A stretch of DNA of 64,000 nt from contig JAFEKR010000006.1 in NCBI GenBank assembly GCA_019022495.1, forward strand, positions 868,001 through 932,000. The letters are read 5' to 3'. Position 1 is the stretch's first letter. The number at the start of each line of letters is the position of its first letter. Below are positions 11,881 through 22,642 of the stretch, piece after piece. The DNA is from Epichloe hybrida (lineage: Eukaryota > Ascomycota > Sordariomycetes > Hypocreales > Clavicipitaceae). Made by a program: the position numbers and the translations under genes. The notes under the pieces are model-generated. The model saw only the letters and a program-made list of their open reading frames with translations, was not told the DNA's origin and made no database searches.

Positions 11881-14800
11881 AGAAGTTTTAATGTCTTTTA
11901 TATAACCTAATATTAACTTGCTTTCTATCCTATCCTAGAAGAAAAGATAACTAAAAGTAAGATCTCTAAACCTTATATATATTAAGGGGGATCCTATTAG
12001 TCCTTAGGCTATATTATTATAAAAATACATACTATTAGGACTAGAAAAAGCTATCTTTAGTCTATTAGGGGGGTAAATTCTAATCACCTAGAACCTATTT
12101 AAGGCATTAGTTTAGGAGACAATCTTTAAACGTCCATAATAAATTAAGTCTAAATTAGCTTCTATATTATAACATAGATATCCTAACTTTATTGTCTTGC
12201 TATTAATATCACGATAATTATATACCACTTAGAACACTCTCTTTTTAGGTTTTAGGGTAAATATTATAGGCATAACCTATATTAAATCCCCTTAGGTAAT
12301 AATTCCAGCCCTTTCTATAGCTAGGAACACTTATTTTGCAAACTAGTAGTAAACTCTAGAATAATAGAATTACTTCCTTTTACCTAGTTAGGCTCTAGGG
12401 ATAAGGGGAATGTAGTAATATAAAAGATCTATAGTGTAAATATCCTTAAGCCTTAAAATAAAATAGTCCTTAAATATATAGTAAAGTCTTATAATTATTA
12501 TTTATTAGGACATAGTGCCTATATAGTTTCTAAGTATAATGCGTAACTATTTAAACCATAAAATAACGGTTTCTAGGTCTAAGTTAGTTAATAGTTAATT
12601 TATATGTAAATTTTAGAATCTTAAGGGGTACCCCTTAAGATCCTGATTTCCTATATAAATTAGGATTCTAGCTTATCTAAGCTTGTCCATGTCTGCCTTT
12701 TCGCTCTTACTTACACTGCTTATTTTCTCTAAGTATAAGGAATGCTTATCACTATCCTAGATTTTTAGGTTATAGTTACTAATTTGCTTATTTATATAGG
12801 GATTCTAACTTTATAAGGGGTCCCCCTTAATTTTTAGATTTACTATATAAATTAGGAATGTCTTGTGTCTAGGTTTGTCTAGTTTTAAATATTATAATTA
12901 CTAGAGTTCTAAGTCTGTAGTATAAAGCATCCTAGGACTAGTTTCTATAGTTAAGTTAGTAATCTGCCTGTTTATATAGGGATTTTAACTTTCCTAGGGG
13001 ACACCCTTAATTTTCGGATTTCTTATATAAATTTATTTATCCGTGTGTCTAAGTGTGTTTGTTTCTAGTTTTTCCTAATTTTTCACACTAGATAGGTATA
13101 CTAAGATCTTTAGTAAGTTAAGATTATCTATCCTATTCTCTTCCTATTCTTCTTCTAGTTCCTTATTAGAATTGTGATTATTATATTTTATTTATTCTCT
13201 TTCCTTCTTTATTATTATTCCTTTATTTTCTTTTTCTCCTAGGATCCCTATATTCTATAGTAATCCTAGGTTTTCTCTATTTTAAGTTACTCTTTGCTTT
13301 TATTCTTTTAGGCTTAATATCTATTTTAAATACTATAAAGCTTATTATTACTTAATCTAACTCTAAGTAATCTACTAGGTAGGAGATATAGGTTTTATAG
13401 GAGTAAAACTAATAAAGTAAGAGGTAATATATTTAATTTCTATCTTTAGTCCTAACTTAAAGGTTAATCTATAGGTATTAATAATTTCCTAGGGCCTTTA
13501 GAGAACTATAGTAGTTAATATTATTTTAGGTTTATCTATCCTAATGTTAATGTTATCCTTTATTATTTAGTTACCTAGGTTAGAAACCTATAGTTATCTA
13601 TCCTTACTATCCTCTAAATTAATTTTCCCTTTAGTTCGCTTATCTTCCTAATGGAGTCCTTAATAAGGGCTTATTCCCTAAGTATTCTCTAATAGTATTT
13701 AATTAACTTCTATTATTCTAAAATTATCTAATGTGATTATAATAATAGGTTCTTTTTATAGATAATTGCTAGAGTTATTATCTATAGTAATTAGTTTTCT
13801 AAAACTTTATCTTCTATTTAAGAAGTTAGCCTATTTAGGATCTCCTTTACTTCTTCTAGGATCTCTTAATTATCCTTAATAAACTTTATAGCCTTATTTA
13901 GTTACGTTCTCTAAGGTAATTAAGCGTTTCTTCTATCCTTATTCTAAAATAAGTCTAGATATAAATATAGCGGGAGAGTTTAAGTTTATCCCTTAGTCTT
14001 AGTAATAGTGATTTTCTCTTTACTATAGTATTTAATTACATTAATATAACGGAGCTAAACCTTCCCTAGTAAGATTTCCTAGTCTTATTAAGTGGGCATA
14101 ATATAACATTTCACTAAGGCTAAAATTCCTCCTATGATAACTCTTAGATAAGCATATAGATAGATTAGCTATTTAGCGTTATTTACTATCTAAATAAATC
14201 TCTTTTCTCTAAGTTATATTATAAGGAGCCTATGTTTTACTAAGTAGTTCTTACTAACTAGTTCCACACTTAATTCTCTATTAACTAAGGCTAAGTTATA
14301 TTATATACCTTTAATATATGTTATAATGTATCCTAAAGATGTGAGAACTTTACCTTCTAATCTTGTAATATTATTTCACGTTACTATAGCGTTTACTACT
14401 CCTAAAGATTTAGAAGTTATTAGGTTTAGCGCTTCCTAGTATAGTTCTATTAAATAAGATATAATTAACTTTACCTTATTACCCTTTAGTTTTTACTAGC
14501 ATTATATTAAGTATCCTATCTAATAATGGATAATTAAAGCTAATTATAAAAGTTATAATACTGTGATAGAAACTGTGGTTTCTCTTAAGTATCTTCCTAG
14601 ATTAAAAGCTAGGACATTATATTTTTCTATAGCCTAGATGTTTTCTAAATTAAGTTTTTGCTAGGGTACTTTTAATCTAGTATCTTTTATTACTACTTTA
14701 TAAGGTAAGGTTAAAACTACTAGTTCCTAGGCTAGTGCTATAGGTTTCTCTAAATAAGGTCTTAAAGCTAGTAATAACCTCTAGAACTCTATTTTAGTTA

Positions 14801-15272
14801 GTTCTTAGATTAGTTAAGATTATTATTAAGTCTCCTCTAAACCACCTTCCTATGTGTTATTAGAATCTAGAAGTTCTTAAATCTAATTCTAAAATCATTT
14901 ATCTATAACTATACCTAGTTTAGCTATAGGTTTAGCAATTCTTTTGTTTTATCCCCTTGTCTATACTAGTTTAGGGGCCTTCCCTTTATCTTTTAGTATT
15001 TTAGCTATAGTACCTATGTAACTGATTTTATCTTAGTCTATAATATAACTTAGGGAGTAATAGTTTATTAAGACTATAGAGTAAGATAGTGCTTTTAGAA
15101 TTAGAATAAATCCCAGAGGTAGGATCTAGTCTATCCTAAGATCTCCTATATAGTTAGCCTTTATTTGGTTTTCTAATTCTTATTATTACTCTCTCTTTAT
15201 TTAGAGTCTATTCTAGAACCACTATTCTTATTGTTTATCCTTATTAGCTATTAAATATTTATCCTTAGAAGT

Positions 15273-15314
15273 ATAGTTATATCCTATATAGCCCTATTCT
15301 CCGCATTTAAAGCA
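15273..15314 (-). pseudogene. Gag zinc-knuckle relic
   Basis: The minus strand retains the spacing C-X2-C-X4-H-X4-C. The two Cys codons and the following Gly-Glu are intact, then a TAG stands where Trp is usual, and the His and last Cys positions read Tyr (TAT). Each change is a single transition. This places gag in the right-hand part of the element and fixes its orientation. Confidence 0.8.
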
Positions 15315-17888
15315 CTAGTAAAAGTCTAGATCTCCCTTTCTAAAGGAATTAGTTATATTAGCTTATTTTCTAGGGGATTAGGAAGTGTTATTTAAACTAT
15401 ATTTTTACTAGTTATATTATCTAGCCATTTGGTTTATATTATTAGCAGTTTAAGCTTAGAATGCCTTAAGTTATTAAACTAATTCTAATATCTACTTATC
15501 TTTTTCTCTATTATATTTTACCTATTCCTCTATTTACTACTAAAAAGGGTTTGCTAGTATAATAGCTTCTTTACTTAACTAAGAAATCTTCTTAGAAGCG
15601 AATAAATAATAGTTATATAAAATAACTTTAAGGTCTAATATAGTTAGATCCTTAGATACTATACTACTTATCTATTTCTCTAAAGAAAATAAATAATTAG
15701 ATATTCTTTCTTAAAGTTATGTGTTTATGTCTCTATTTACTAGGTTAAAAACGAAATTAGTGAACAATATCTGTTATATTTCGGATTTTACCTTAGATGC
15801 GATTTATTTTACCTAATAAATATAAGACTTTAGTATCTTGCCTTTTTTATAGGCAAAATTAATTACCTCCTTCTATAACACTATTTTAAAGAGAGAGTCT
15901 AGCTTATTAAACTTTTTTAAAAACTTATTAGCTATATTTATCTAATTATAATCTTTAAAATCTAGATCTTAGTACTATATTTTCGCTTTACCTCTAAGGC
16001 CCTAGATAAAGATATATTAAGTAAATATATCTATATAATTTTTTAGAATATTTAATATAGCTACTATTATTTAATAATGTTTTATGTACTCTATTGCTAG
16101 CCTATCTTTTAGAAGTCCTAAAAAGGTAATGCTAGTAAGTGCTATGGGAATAGCTATAGAGAAAAAAGGGTTGTTTATTATAGTAAGTTATCTAGTTTTC
16201 CTAGTATTAACTTTCTTAGCTAGTTTAATTAATAAAGAATAGAATTCTAGAAGTATAGCTTTACCTAGAAGAATATATAAAGGGAAATATTCTAGGCTTA
16301 GAAGGTATTCTAATAAGTCCCTATTTAGTTCTATATTTAAACTTAGTTCTAGTTTCTCTTAAGTCTAAATATTTAGATATTCTTATATAAGGTTATTTTA
16401 AAAACTTATACTAGGATTTTAACTTATCTATAGTTAAGTTAAGTCTAATAGGAATTTAAAGACTAAATTTATAACTAGATTAGAAGTTATCTTAGTCTAG
16501 GAAGAAAAGAAAATAAGTAAACACATAAAATACTACTAGGAAATCTCTTTAGTGAAAAAAGATAGCGTTTTACTAGAAATAAACTTAAATTTTATTACTA
16601 CCTCTCTTAATAGTTAGTTAGATAATTAAGATAAAAGAAAAACTAAAAGAAAAGTTTATCTCCCTTTTTCCTTTCCTAAAACCTTCTATCCTTCCCTTAT
16701 CTATAAGCTACCTTTCTCTATATAAAGTAAATCCTAATATTAGGTAAGTGTCCCCTATAAAATTCGCTATTTTATATAGTGTGTTATTTTATTTCACACT
16801 ATACTTACTAATTAAAGTTACCTATAAGCAAAAAAGTAAAGATAAAAGTAAGGTAAAAGTAAGGCTATAGTCTATATATAGTGTAGTGTATTATAGTGTA
16901 ATTATAAGTGTAAACCTAGGATTTTAACCTCTAGGTACCTCTTAGAAAGGCCTAAAAACTATAAGGTTTAATCCTTATATCTAAAGTTATTTACTAGGCA
17001 CTTTCTTAGCCTAGCGCTATAGTATTATATATATATAAAGTTATAGGTAGTAATAATATAATTTAGCTAAGTCTAAAAATATGTTTTCCTATACTAGGTT
17101 TTTAATTTATAGTCTAAAATCCATAGTTAGAAATTCCCTTAAGGTTTAAGGTTATATCTAGTAGTGTCTATTATCTAATATTATATAATTATTAAATTCC
17201 TATCTTCACTAAGCATGTAAATAGGGATTCCTAGCTTCTAGTTCCCTTATTTAAGTGCACTTAATATAAGCATTTTAAACTATAAGTTTATAACTCTAGT
17301 CTAATAGTATCCTTCTATAGATATTATTTATTCCCTAGTGTGCTATCTAGGGAGTTATTCTATAATAAGGGGTTTTAGCTAGCTACTATAACTAAACTAA
17401 GTCTCTAACTTCTACAGTTCCTTAAGTTTATTCCCAACTTTCTTATTATTAGATATTCTCTAAGGGGGTTGAATTATTATTATAGCTATCTTCCCTATCT
17501 AAGTGCCCTCTAGAATATTAAATTCCTAATAGAGGTTATTCCTAATAGTTATAAGTTTCTTTATAATCCTATAGTTTTATATTCTATTTAGCTTTATACT
17601 ATAGCTTAAGGTATTCTCGCTTTATCTAATAGAAAGATTCCTAACTATAGCTAGAGGTTCTCTTTATTTATTAATAGTAACTATAGCTCTATTAGTTAAT
17701 CTTTATTACATTATAACCGCAGCTATCCTAATAGGTCTGTAGCACTCTATCTTAATTTCCTAATCCCATTATGTTAGTTATTTAATTATTTAGATAGCTT
17801 CTTAGCTATAACGGATTATTATTTAGTTATTAATTATTTTAAAACCAAGTTTATTTAACAAATATAACAGGTCCTAGTCTTATCACTA

Positions 17889-18005
17889 TAAAAGTTAACC
17901 AAAAGTTAATAGGGTAAATAATGCTTATATTCCTCAAGTTCTCTAGCTAGTGCAGCCCCATATAACTATGATTATCCATTACCTAATACATTCCCCACCT
18001 TAACA
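17889..18005 (-). repeat. Right LTR (5' LTR of the element)
   Basis: 117 bp, ending ACCTTAACA; the initial TG on the plus strand is now TA. The five positions where this copy carries A against G in the left copy (index 2, 9, 20, 23 and 39) are all in the half facing the element body. The element reads leftwards from this LTR. No clear primer-binding site is left next to it. Confidence 0.93.
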
Positions 18006-18088
18006 GGGTCCAAACGTCTGAGAGCTTGAAAAATGTTCATACTTTGTTGAGGGAGATCGCCTCAAGTCTTGCAGTCATCACGGCAAAA

Positions 18089-19906
18089 ATGCAGACGATG
18101 GCCGCCAACCCGGTCTGCTCACTATGCATTGCGACGCTCAGTAGGCGGATGGCACCGAGGGCGCTCATTCAGCCTGGTGCTGCTCAAAGATTCTTCACGC
18201 GACAAGCCAAATCACGCCCATCTCGCATGGTGCTGTCCGACAGAGTCTACCGATCTCCCGCTTCAGACGACAAGCGCAAGTCACGAAGAGATTCGATAGA
18301 TGGTCCATTTGCTGGCATGAACCGACGAGTTGCAAACTTCGATCCGAGCCGCGCCAAATCGCCACGAGGGCTGCCCAGAGAGGACGGCAGGGATTCCTCG
18401 TCTCGGCGTCATGACCGACGCACACCTGACGACCGCAAGGCGCTCAAGATGCAGCGTGCCTTAGCCACTGTATCCTACGGCAAGCGAACAACCTTGAAAG
18501 AGAAGATGTCATCATATGAATCGTTTGATCAGTTTGATTTGCTGCCGGCGCTCAAATCAGCTGTATCCGATGAACTTTTCAAAAACATGGTGGACATTCG
18601 GCCGACACCCGTGCAACGGTTGGCCATTCCAGCATTGTTGGGGCAAACCGGGCCCGAAGCTGCAAAAAAGTCAAGCCAAGATCTGGAGTCCTTCCTGCTG
18701 GCAGCTGAGACGGGCTCGGGAAAAACATTGGCATATCTACTGCCGGCCATCGATGCGCTCAAGATAGCGGAAGCCGAAGACCCCGACATCAAGGCGTACA
18801 AGGAACGAGTCGAGACTGAGGAAGAACGGCAGCAGGCCGAAAACTTCAAGGGCAAGCTGTTCGAAGAGCCGCATCCCACCCTCGCGCGGCCAAAGGCTGT
18901 GGTGTTAGTGCCAACTGCCGAGCTTGCGCAACAGGTCCTCAAAGTGTCCAAGACTTTGTCACATGTGGCCAAGTTCAAGACAGAAATGATCTCTTCCGAT
19001 CTCAAGGCGCAGCAGATCCAGCGCAACATGTACGGCGCAAAAGGCGTCGACGTCGTCGTAGCCACGCCGCACTTGCTTGCATCCATGGCAGACTCGGACC
19101 CCAATATCTTGTCCCGAGTCTCCCACCTCATCGTTGATGAAGCGGATTCGCTATTCGACAGGAGTTTTGCACCAGTCACCACAAGCATCGTCGAGCGAGC
19201 CATGCCGTCCCTCAAGAAGTTTGTGTGCTGCTCTGCAACCATCCCGAGGAAACTCAACAATTACCTAGCCACGAATTACCCCAAGATGGTGCGCATCACC
19301 ACGCCCAACCTGCATGCCATCCCACGACGCGTCCAGCTCGGTGTCATTGATGTCTCCAAAGACCCTTACCGTAATAACAAGGATCTCGCATGTGCCGACG
19401 CACTATACACCATTGGCAGAGAGGCATCTGCTCACGAAGGCCCCGTCAAGGGAGAAATTGATGTTCGCCGCGTACTGATTTTCGTCAATGAGCGAGAAAA
19501 GACGGAGGAAGTGGCGGACTACTTGCGTTCCAAGGGCATTGACGCGAAGGCCCTTCACAGGGACACGCCCGAAAAACGGCATGGAGAAGTACTCGGCATG
19601 TTTACATCATCCGAACCACTACGAATCACCGCCCCGGCACCTGCAAGTGGTCGCAAGCGCTCTCTGCCCAACGTGAAGGCATTGGTCGTCACGGACTTGG
19701 CATCGAGGGGCATCGATACCGTGGCGGTCAGGCACGTCATCCTGTACGACGTTCCTCATACCACGATCGACTTCATTCACCGCTTGGGTCGCGCGGGGCG
19801 CATGGGGCGACGCGGCAGAGGCATTGTGCTTGTCGGCAATAACGATCGAAAGGACATGGTGTCAGAGGTGAAGAACAGCATGTTCATGGGCCAGGCGCTA
19901 ATTTGA
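18089..19906 (+). CDS. MRH4: Mitochondrial DEAD-box RNA helicase Mrh4
   Basis: Single-exon gene, 605 aa. Mrh4 is a mitochondrial RNA helicase needed for large ribosomal subunit assembly in yeast. The N terminus is rich in Arg, Ser and Ala and poor in acidic residues, as in a matrix-targeting sequence. Helicase motifs occur in order: RPTPVQ about residue 171, AAETGSGKT about 206, PTAELAQQ about 275, VDEAD about 349, SAT about 383, DLASRGID about 536 and HRLGRAGR from 563. The start is the first in-frame ATG; a second in-frame ATG is three codons on. The right LTR ends only 83 bp upstream of this ATG, so any older promoter further upstream has been moved about 8.7 kb away. Confidence 0.93.
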   Translation: MQTMAANPVCSLCIATLSRRMAPRALIQPGAAQRFFTRQAKSRPSRMVLSDRVYRSPASDDKRKSRRDSIDGPFAGMNRRVANFDPSRAKSPRGLPREDGRDSSSRRHDRRTPDDRKALKMQRALATVSYGKRTTLKEKMSSYESFDQFDLLPALKSAVSDELFKNMVDIRPTPVQRLAIPALLGQTGPEAAKKSSQDLESFLLAAETGSGKTLAYLLPAIDALKIAEAEDPDIKAYKERVETEEERQQAENFKGKLFEEPHPTLARPKAVVLVPTAELAQQVLKVSKTLSHVAKFKTEMISSDLKAQQIQRNMYGAKGVDVVVATPHLLASMADSDPNILSRVSHLIVDEADSLFDRSFAPVTTSIVERAMPSLKKFVCCSATIPRKLNNYLATNYPKMVRITTPNLHAIPRRVQLGVIDVSKDPYRNNKDLACADALYTIGREASAHEGPVKGEIDVRRVLIFVNEREKTEEVADYLRSKGIDAKALHRDTPEKRHGEVLGMFTSSEPLRITAPAPASGRKRSLPNVKALVVTDLASRGIDTVAVRHVILYDVPHTTIDFIHRLGRAGRMGRRGRGIVLVGNNDRKDMVSEVKNSMFMGQALI

Positions 19907-19956
19907 AGAATCAAGAATCTCGCCGGGTTCGCACATTGTAAAATTTGTAAAACAGA

Positions 19957-19999
<43 letters not shown>

Positions 20000-20456
20000 A
20001 TTGAGCAGGCGTTGAGCTTTAAGGGAAAAGCACTCCGTGAGTAGACAAGCGCAGGAGCGGAGAGAAAAAATAACCTCATCGACTTTTCCACAGTTAGCAT
20101 ATCATCACCGAGTACGGAGTACCTGCATGCTGATATCAAAAGACGTCAATGACACCATTGCGAGCAGCACGGAGTATTAATGATAAGTTCGCCAACCCAT
20201 GCGCAACCTGGGCCCCACCCACGCCGCGTCGCGACCAGACGCGTCCCAGGCCCCAGCAGTAGAAATGGCACTTGTGACTTTGTCTGTCCCTTCAAAATAT
20301 CCACAACCCACTTCACGCGCAACGCACCTTCATGTCGCATCCATAACATCCCAAGTCAGTTCCACCTCGTTCTATACGTACTGCAGGCAATTTTTCATTG
20401 TGGTCAGCTGTCAAGCCTTGTGGAGGTTTTTCTCTTCTTTTTTTGGATACCTCAGC
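19907..20456. other. Intergenic with GT microsatellite
   Basis: MRH4 3' flank and leader of the next gene. It contains a GT repeat at 19960-19997 and one TACGGAGTA motif at 20113-20121. Nothing coding is supported. Confidence 0.5.
19960..19997. repeat. GT dinucleotide microsatellite
   Basis: About 19 uninterrupted GT units, 54 bp downstream of the MRH4 stop codon. Confidence 0.95.
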
Positions 20457-22277
20457 ATGCCGAGACCGAAGAGAGCGCGACAAGCGCCACCAGCGAACAA
20501 TACAAGGCCGTCTGAACCCGCCGCCCCCGCCGCCGCCAAAAACCTTGACGACAACGATGACCGAAGAGGCCGCACCAGGAGCCGCGCAAGAGCAACTCGA
20601 TCCACGGGGACCCGCAACAGTCTCGACGAGGAGAATGCTCTGCGTGCTGCCCTGCGTGCTGCCCAACGAAGCCGAGATGCGGCCCTGGATCGGCTCGCGA
20701 ATGAGGATCCCACCTTCACGAGCGGCCCAGACGACGACAACACAAGGAGCTCTGTTGAGATGGGCCGACGCACTATGACTACGCCGTCGGCAAGAAGAGA
20801 CACCACCGGGCTGGATCTAGCAGATGACAGCGTGTTTGGGGATCTCGGCGACAGCTTTGCAGATGGAGATGTTCCCGAGGCCCCCCCTTCAGGAGCAAGC
20901 TCCTCGGCGACACTGAGTCACTTCAAGACGAGACCGAGGTCACGGCAATCTAGCATTATCGGACGCAATGACCCACCCATCAGGCCCAGCAGCAGGGCAG
21001 GCAACACCTCTGGTGTCAGCTCCTCCTTCAACATTGGTGTCTTCAGACGTCGTGCCCGGCAGCCCAGTATCTTGGGAAGGTCACGACGCGCACGATCGCA
21101 AACCGGCAGCGTAGCGGGCAGCGTAGCGGGCAGCGTCGCGAGTAGTAGGGCGGGCAGCAGAGCGGGCAGCGTCGCTCGCGACTCAGGATTAGAAAGCGAG
21201 GGTGAACTAGCGCCCGAGGCAGAGTCGACGCCATCAAAGAATAGACGTCAGTCACGCAAAAGCCAGCAGCTCGCAGAACGACGGCCCTCCCCCGAGCTCC
21301 GGAGACGGTCCACGAGGAAGCGAAACAGTGACGATGCCGCGCAATCCGAAAGTGCTCGACCCTCAAAAGTCAGTCGTGTCGAAGCAAATGGTGGCCTGGT
21401 CATCGACAGTGACTCTGAGCTGTCTGATGTGCCATCTCCATCGCCCCCCCCCGGTCGCTTCGTCAGACCAGTCACTCCTGTAAATATGGATGAGATTACA
21501 GCTCCACCTGCCAGCAGCGACTCGGAAGCCGACGACGACGGCATCTGGCCGGATATCCATACGCTGGCGAAGAAACGCCGACGGCCTTCTGTAACCACGC
21601 CGCTCCGCAACCACGGCAACCTCTCGGACGTCTCTACACCACCTTCCCTGACACACTCTCCCAATTTGGCAGCAGCTACGAGAGGCCGAGGCGCTGCCAA
21701 AAAGCGCCAGCGTTGTTCCAAAATCACCACCGCAGACCTAACAAGTCTCCTTCCCAAGCGCAGCTACAAGCGAAATCGCGATGAGTTTGACATTGATAGC
21801 GGTGGTGGTGCAAGTTCATCTGACGACGACGAAGACGACAACGAAGACGAGGACGAAGACGAAGACGAAGACGAAGACGACGAGCCATTCTACGAGAGTG
21901 CTCGGTCACGGTCACGGAGACGCAAAGCCCGTCGACCACCCAGTCGGGCGGCCTCTCGAGAGGGTGGTCAATCGCGAGCGAATACGGTCCTGAAACCAAA
22001 GCAGACTCCAGGGTCGGTACGCCGATCAGCCAGGGCCGTGAACAAGACATATCGCAGCAGCGAAGACAAGGAGAACGATGACGGAGAGGAGGATGAGCAT
22101 GACAACAGCCAGTTTCAACCTCTTCCCGACGACACCTTTGACGAGAGTGCTGTTGTACCGGATGTCCAAAACGCAGAAGAACTAAAGAAGGCTTCCCAGA
22201 AATTCAAAGAAGTAGACCAGTGGGAGCTCTCATTCGAGGAGGTGGCAGAGCCGCCGTCTCCGCAGGGTGCTCGCTAG
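20457..22277 (+). CDS. Conserved-looking nuclear protein with KEN motif, function unknown
   Basis: Single exon, 606 aa from the ATG of MPRPKRARQ. It is dominated by Ser/Arg-rich segments, RAGSVAGSVAGS-type repeats (near 21106-21175), several basic clusters and a long Asp/Glu run (about 21820-21885). A more ordered piece reads ITTADLTSLLPKRSYKRNRDEFD (near 21723-21790). Near the end are a KEN motif in SSEDKEND (22055-22080), of the type recognised by the anaphase-promoting complex, and a C-terminal FKEVDQWELSFEEV. The pattern suggests a chromatin or cell-cycle protein, but I do not recognise a named orthologue. The frame is open upstream of the ATG without conserved content, so the ATG is preferred. 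Confidence 0.75.
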   Translation: MPRPKRARQAPPANNTRPSEPAAPAAAKNLDDNDDRRGRTRSRARATRSTGTRNSLDEENALRAALRAAQRSRDAALDRLANEDPTFTSGPDDDNTRSSVEMGRRTMTTPSARRDTTGLDLADDSVFGDLGDSFADGDVPEAPPSGASSSATLSHFKTRPRSRQSSIIGRNDPPIRPSSRAGNTSGVSSSFNIGVFRRRARQPSILGRSRRARSQTGSVAGSVAGSVASSRAGSRAGSVARDSGLESEGELAPEAESTPSKNRRQSRKSQQLAERRPSPELRRRSTRKRNSDDAAQSESARPSKVSRVEANGGLVIDSDSELSDVPSPSPPPGRFVRPVTPVNMDEITAPPASSDSEADDDGIWPDIHTLAKKRRRPSVTTPLRNHGNLSDVSTPPSLTHSPNLAAATRGRGAAKKRQRCSKITTADLTSLLPKRSYKRNRDEFDIDSGGGASSSDDDEDDNEDEDEDEDEDEDDEPFYESARSRSRRRKARRPPSRAASREGGQSRANTVLKPKQTPGSVRRSARAVNKTYRSSEDKENDDGEEDEHDNSQFQPLPDDTFDESAVVPDVQNAEELKKASQKFKEVDQWELSFEEVAEPPSPQGAR

Positions 22278-22642
22278 GTCACGACATATCCGACTGGCGA
22301 TGGTTTGTTTTTCGTCTCCTTCTTCTTACAAACATTACGAAATTATGGCGTGTTCGGAGCGAAATGGGCGTCAGTGTACGGAGTAGGTGGCATGCTATGT
22401 GGTTCGGCACCGAGGGGGGCAACAGGTTTTGATGGGAAAAAAAAAACGTATTTGTTGCTACTATGAAGCTTTCTTCATCGCTGTTCGTTAAGAAAGGATA
22501 ACGAGTTTCCGTACCCAGCAATGGAAAAAAAAAAAAACCAGTACCCGTGGGAAAATGAAAAGGACCCGGAAATGAGAATTCCTCGAATTCCTTTCAACGC
22601 CATGAACGCCCTTGTGATGACTTGTTGGTTTCTATAACCTCG
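22278..22642. other. Convergent 3' intergenic region
   Basis: Between the 3' ends of the KEN-motif gene and TIP41. It holds A-rich tracts (22437-22447, 22525-22538) and one TACGGAGTA motif (22377-22385). Confidence 0.5.

Larger units (their letters stand above)
9270..18005 (-). mobile_element. RIP-degraded Ty3/Gypsy-type LTR retrotransposon
   Basis: Sequence turns abruptly AT-rich between two 117-bp direct repeats, and GGGT flanks both outer ends (9266-9269 and 18006-18009), which is a target-site duplication. Between the repeats no reading frame of 60 codons exists on either strand. Coding relics are readable on the minus strand in the order gag zinc knuckle (15314-15273), reverse transcriptase (around 11860), RNase H (around 11350-11170), integrase zinc region (around 10500-10440) and integrase core (around 10390-10300). 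RT-RNaseH-integrase order is that of Ty3/Gypsy (Metaviridae). Stops fall where Trp is expected (TGG to TAG) and acidic or His/Cys codons are changed by G-to-A or C-to-T, as expected from RIP. The element is about 8.7 kb and cannot encode active proteins. Confidence 0.95.

Noticed and set aside
18026..18088. Upstream extension of MRH4 from a TTG codon
   Set aside because: No ATG in the extension; the first ATG at 18089 begins a good mitochondrial targeting sequence.
20199..20456. In-frame N-terminal extension of the KEN-motif gene
   Set aside because: Hydrophobic and leader-like, not compositionally continuous with the protein; ATG 20457 is a better start.
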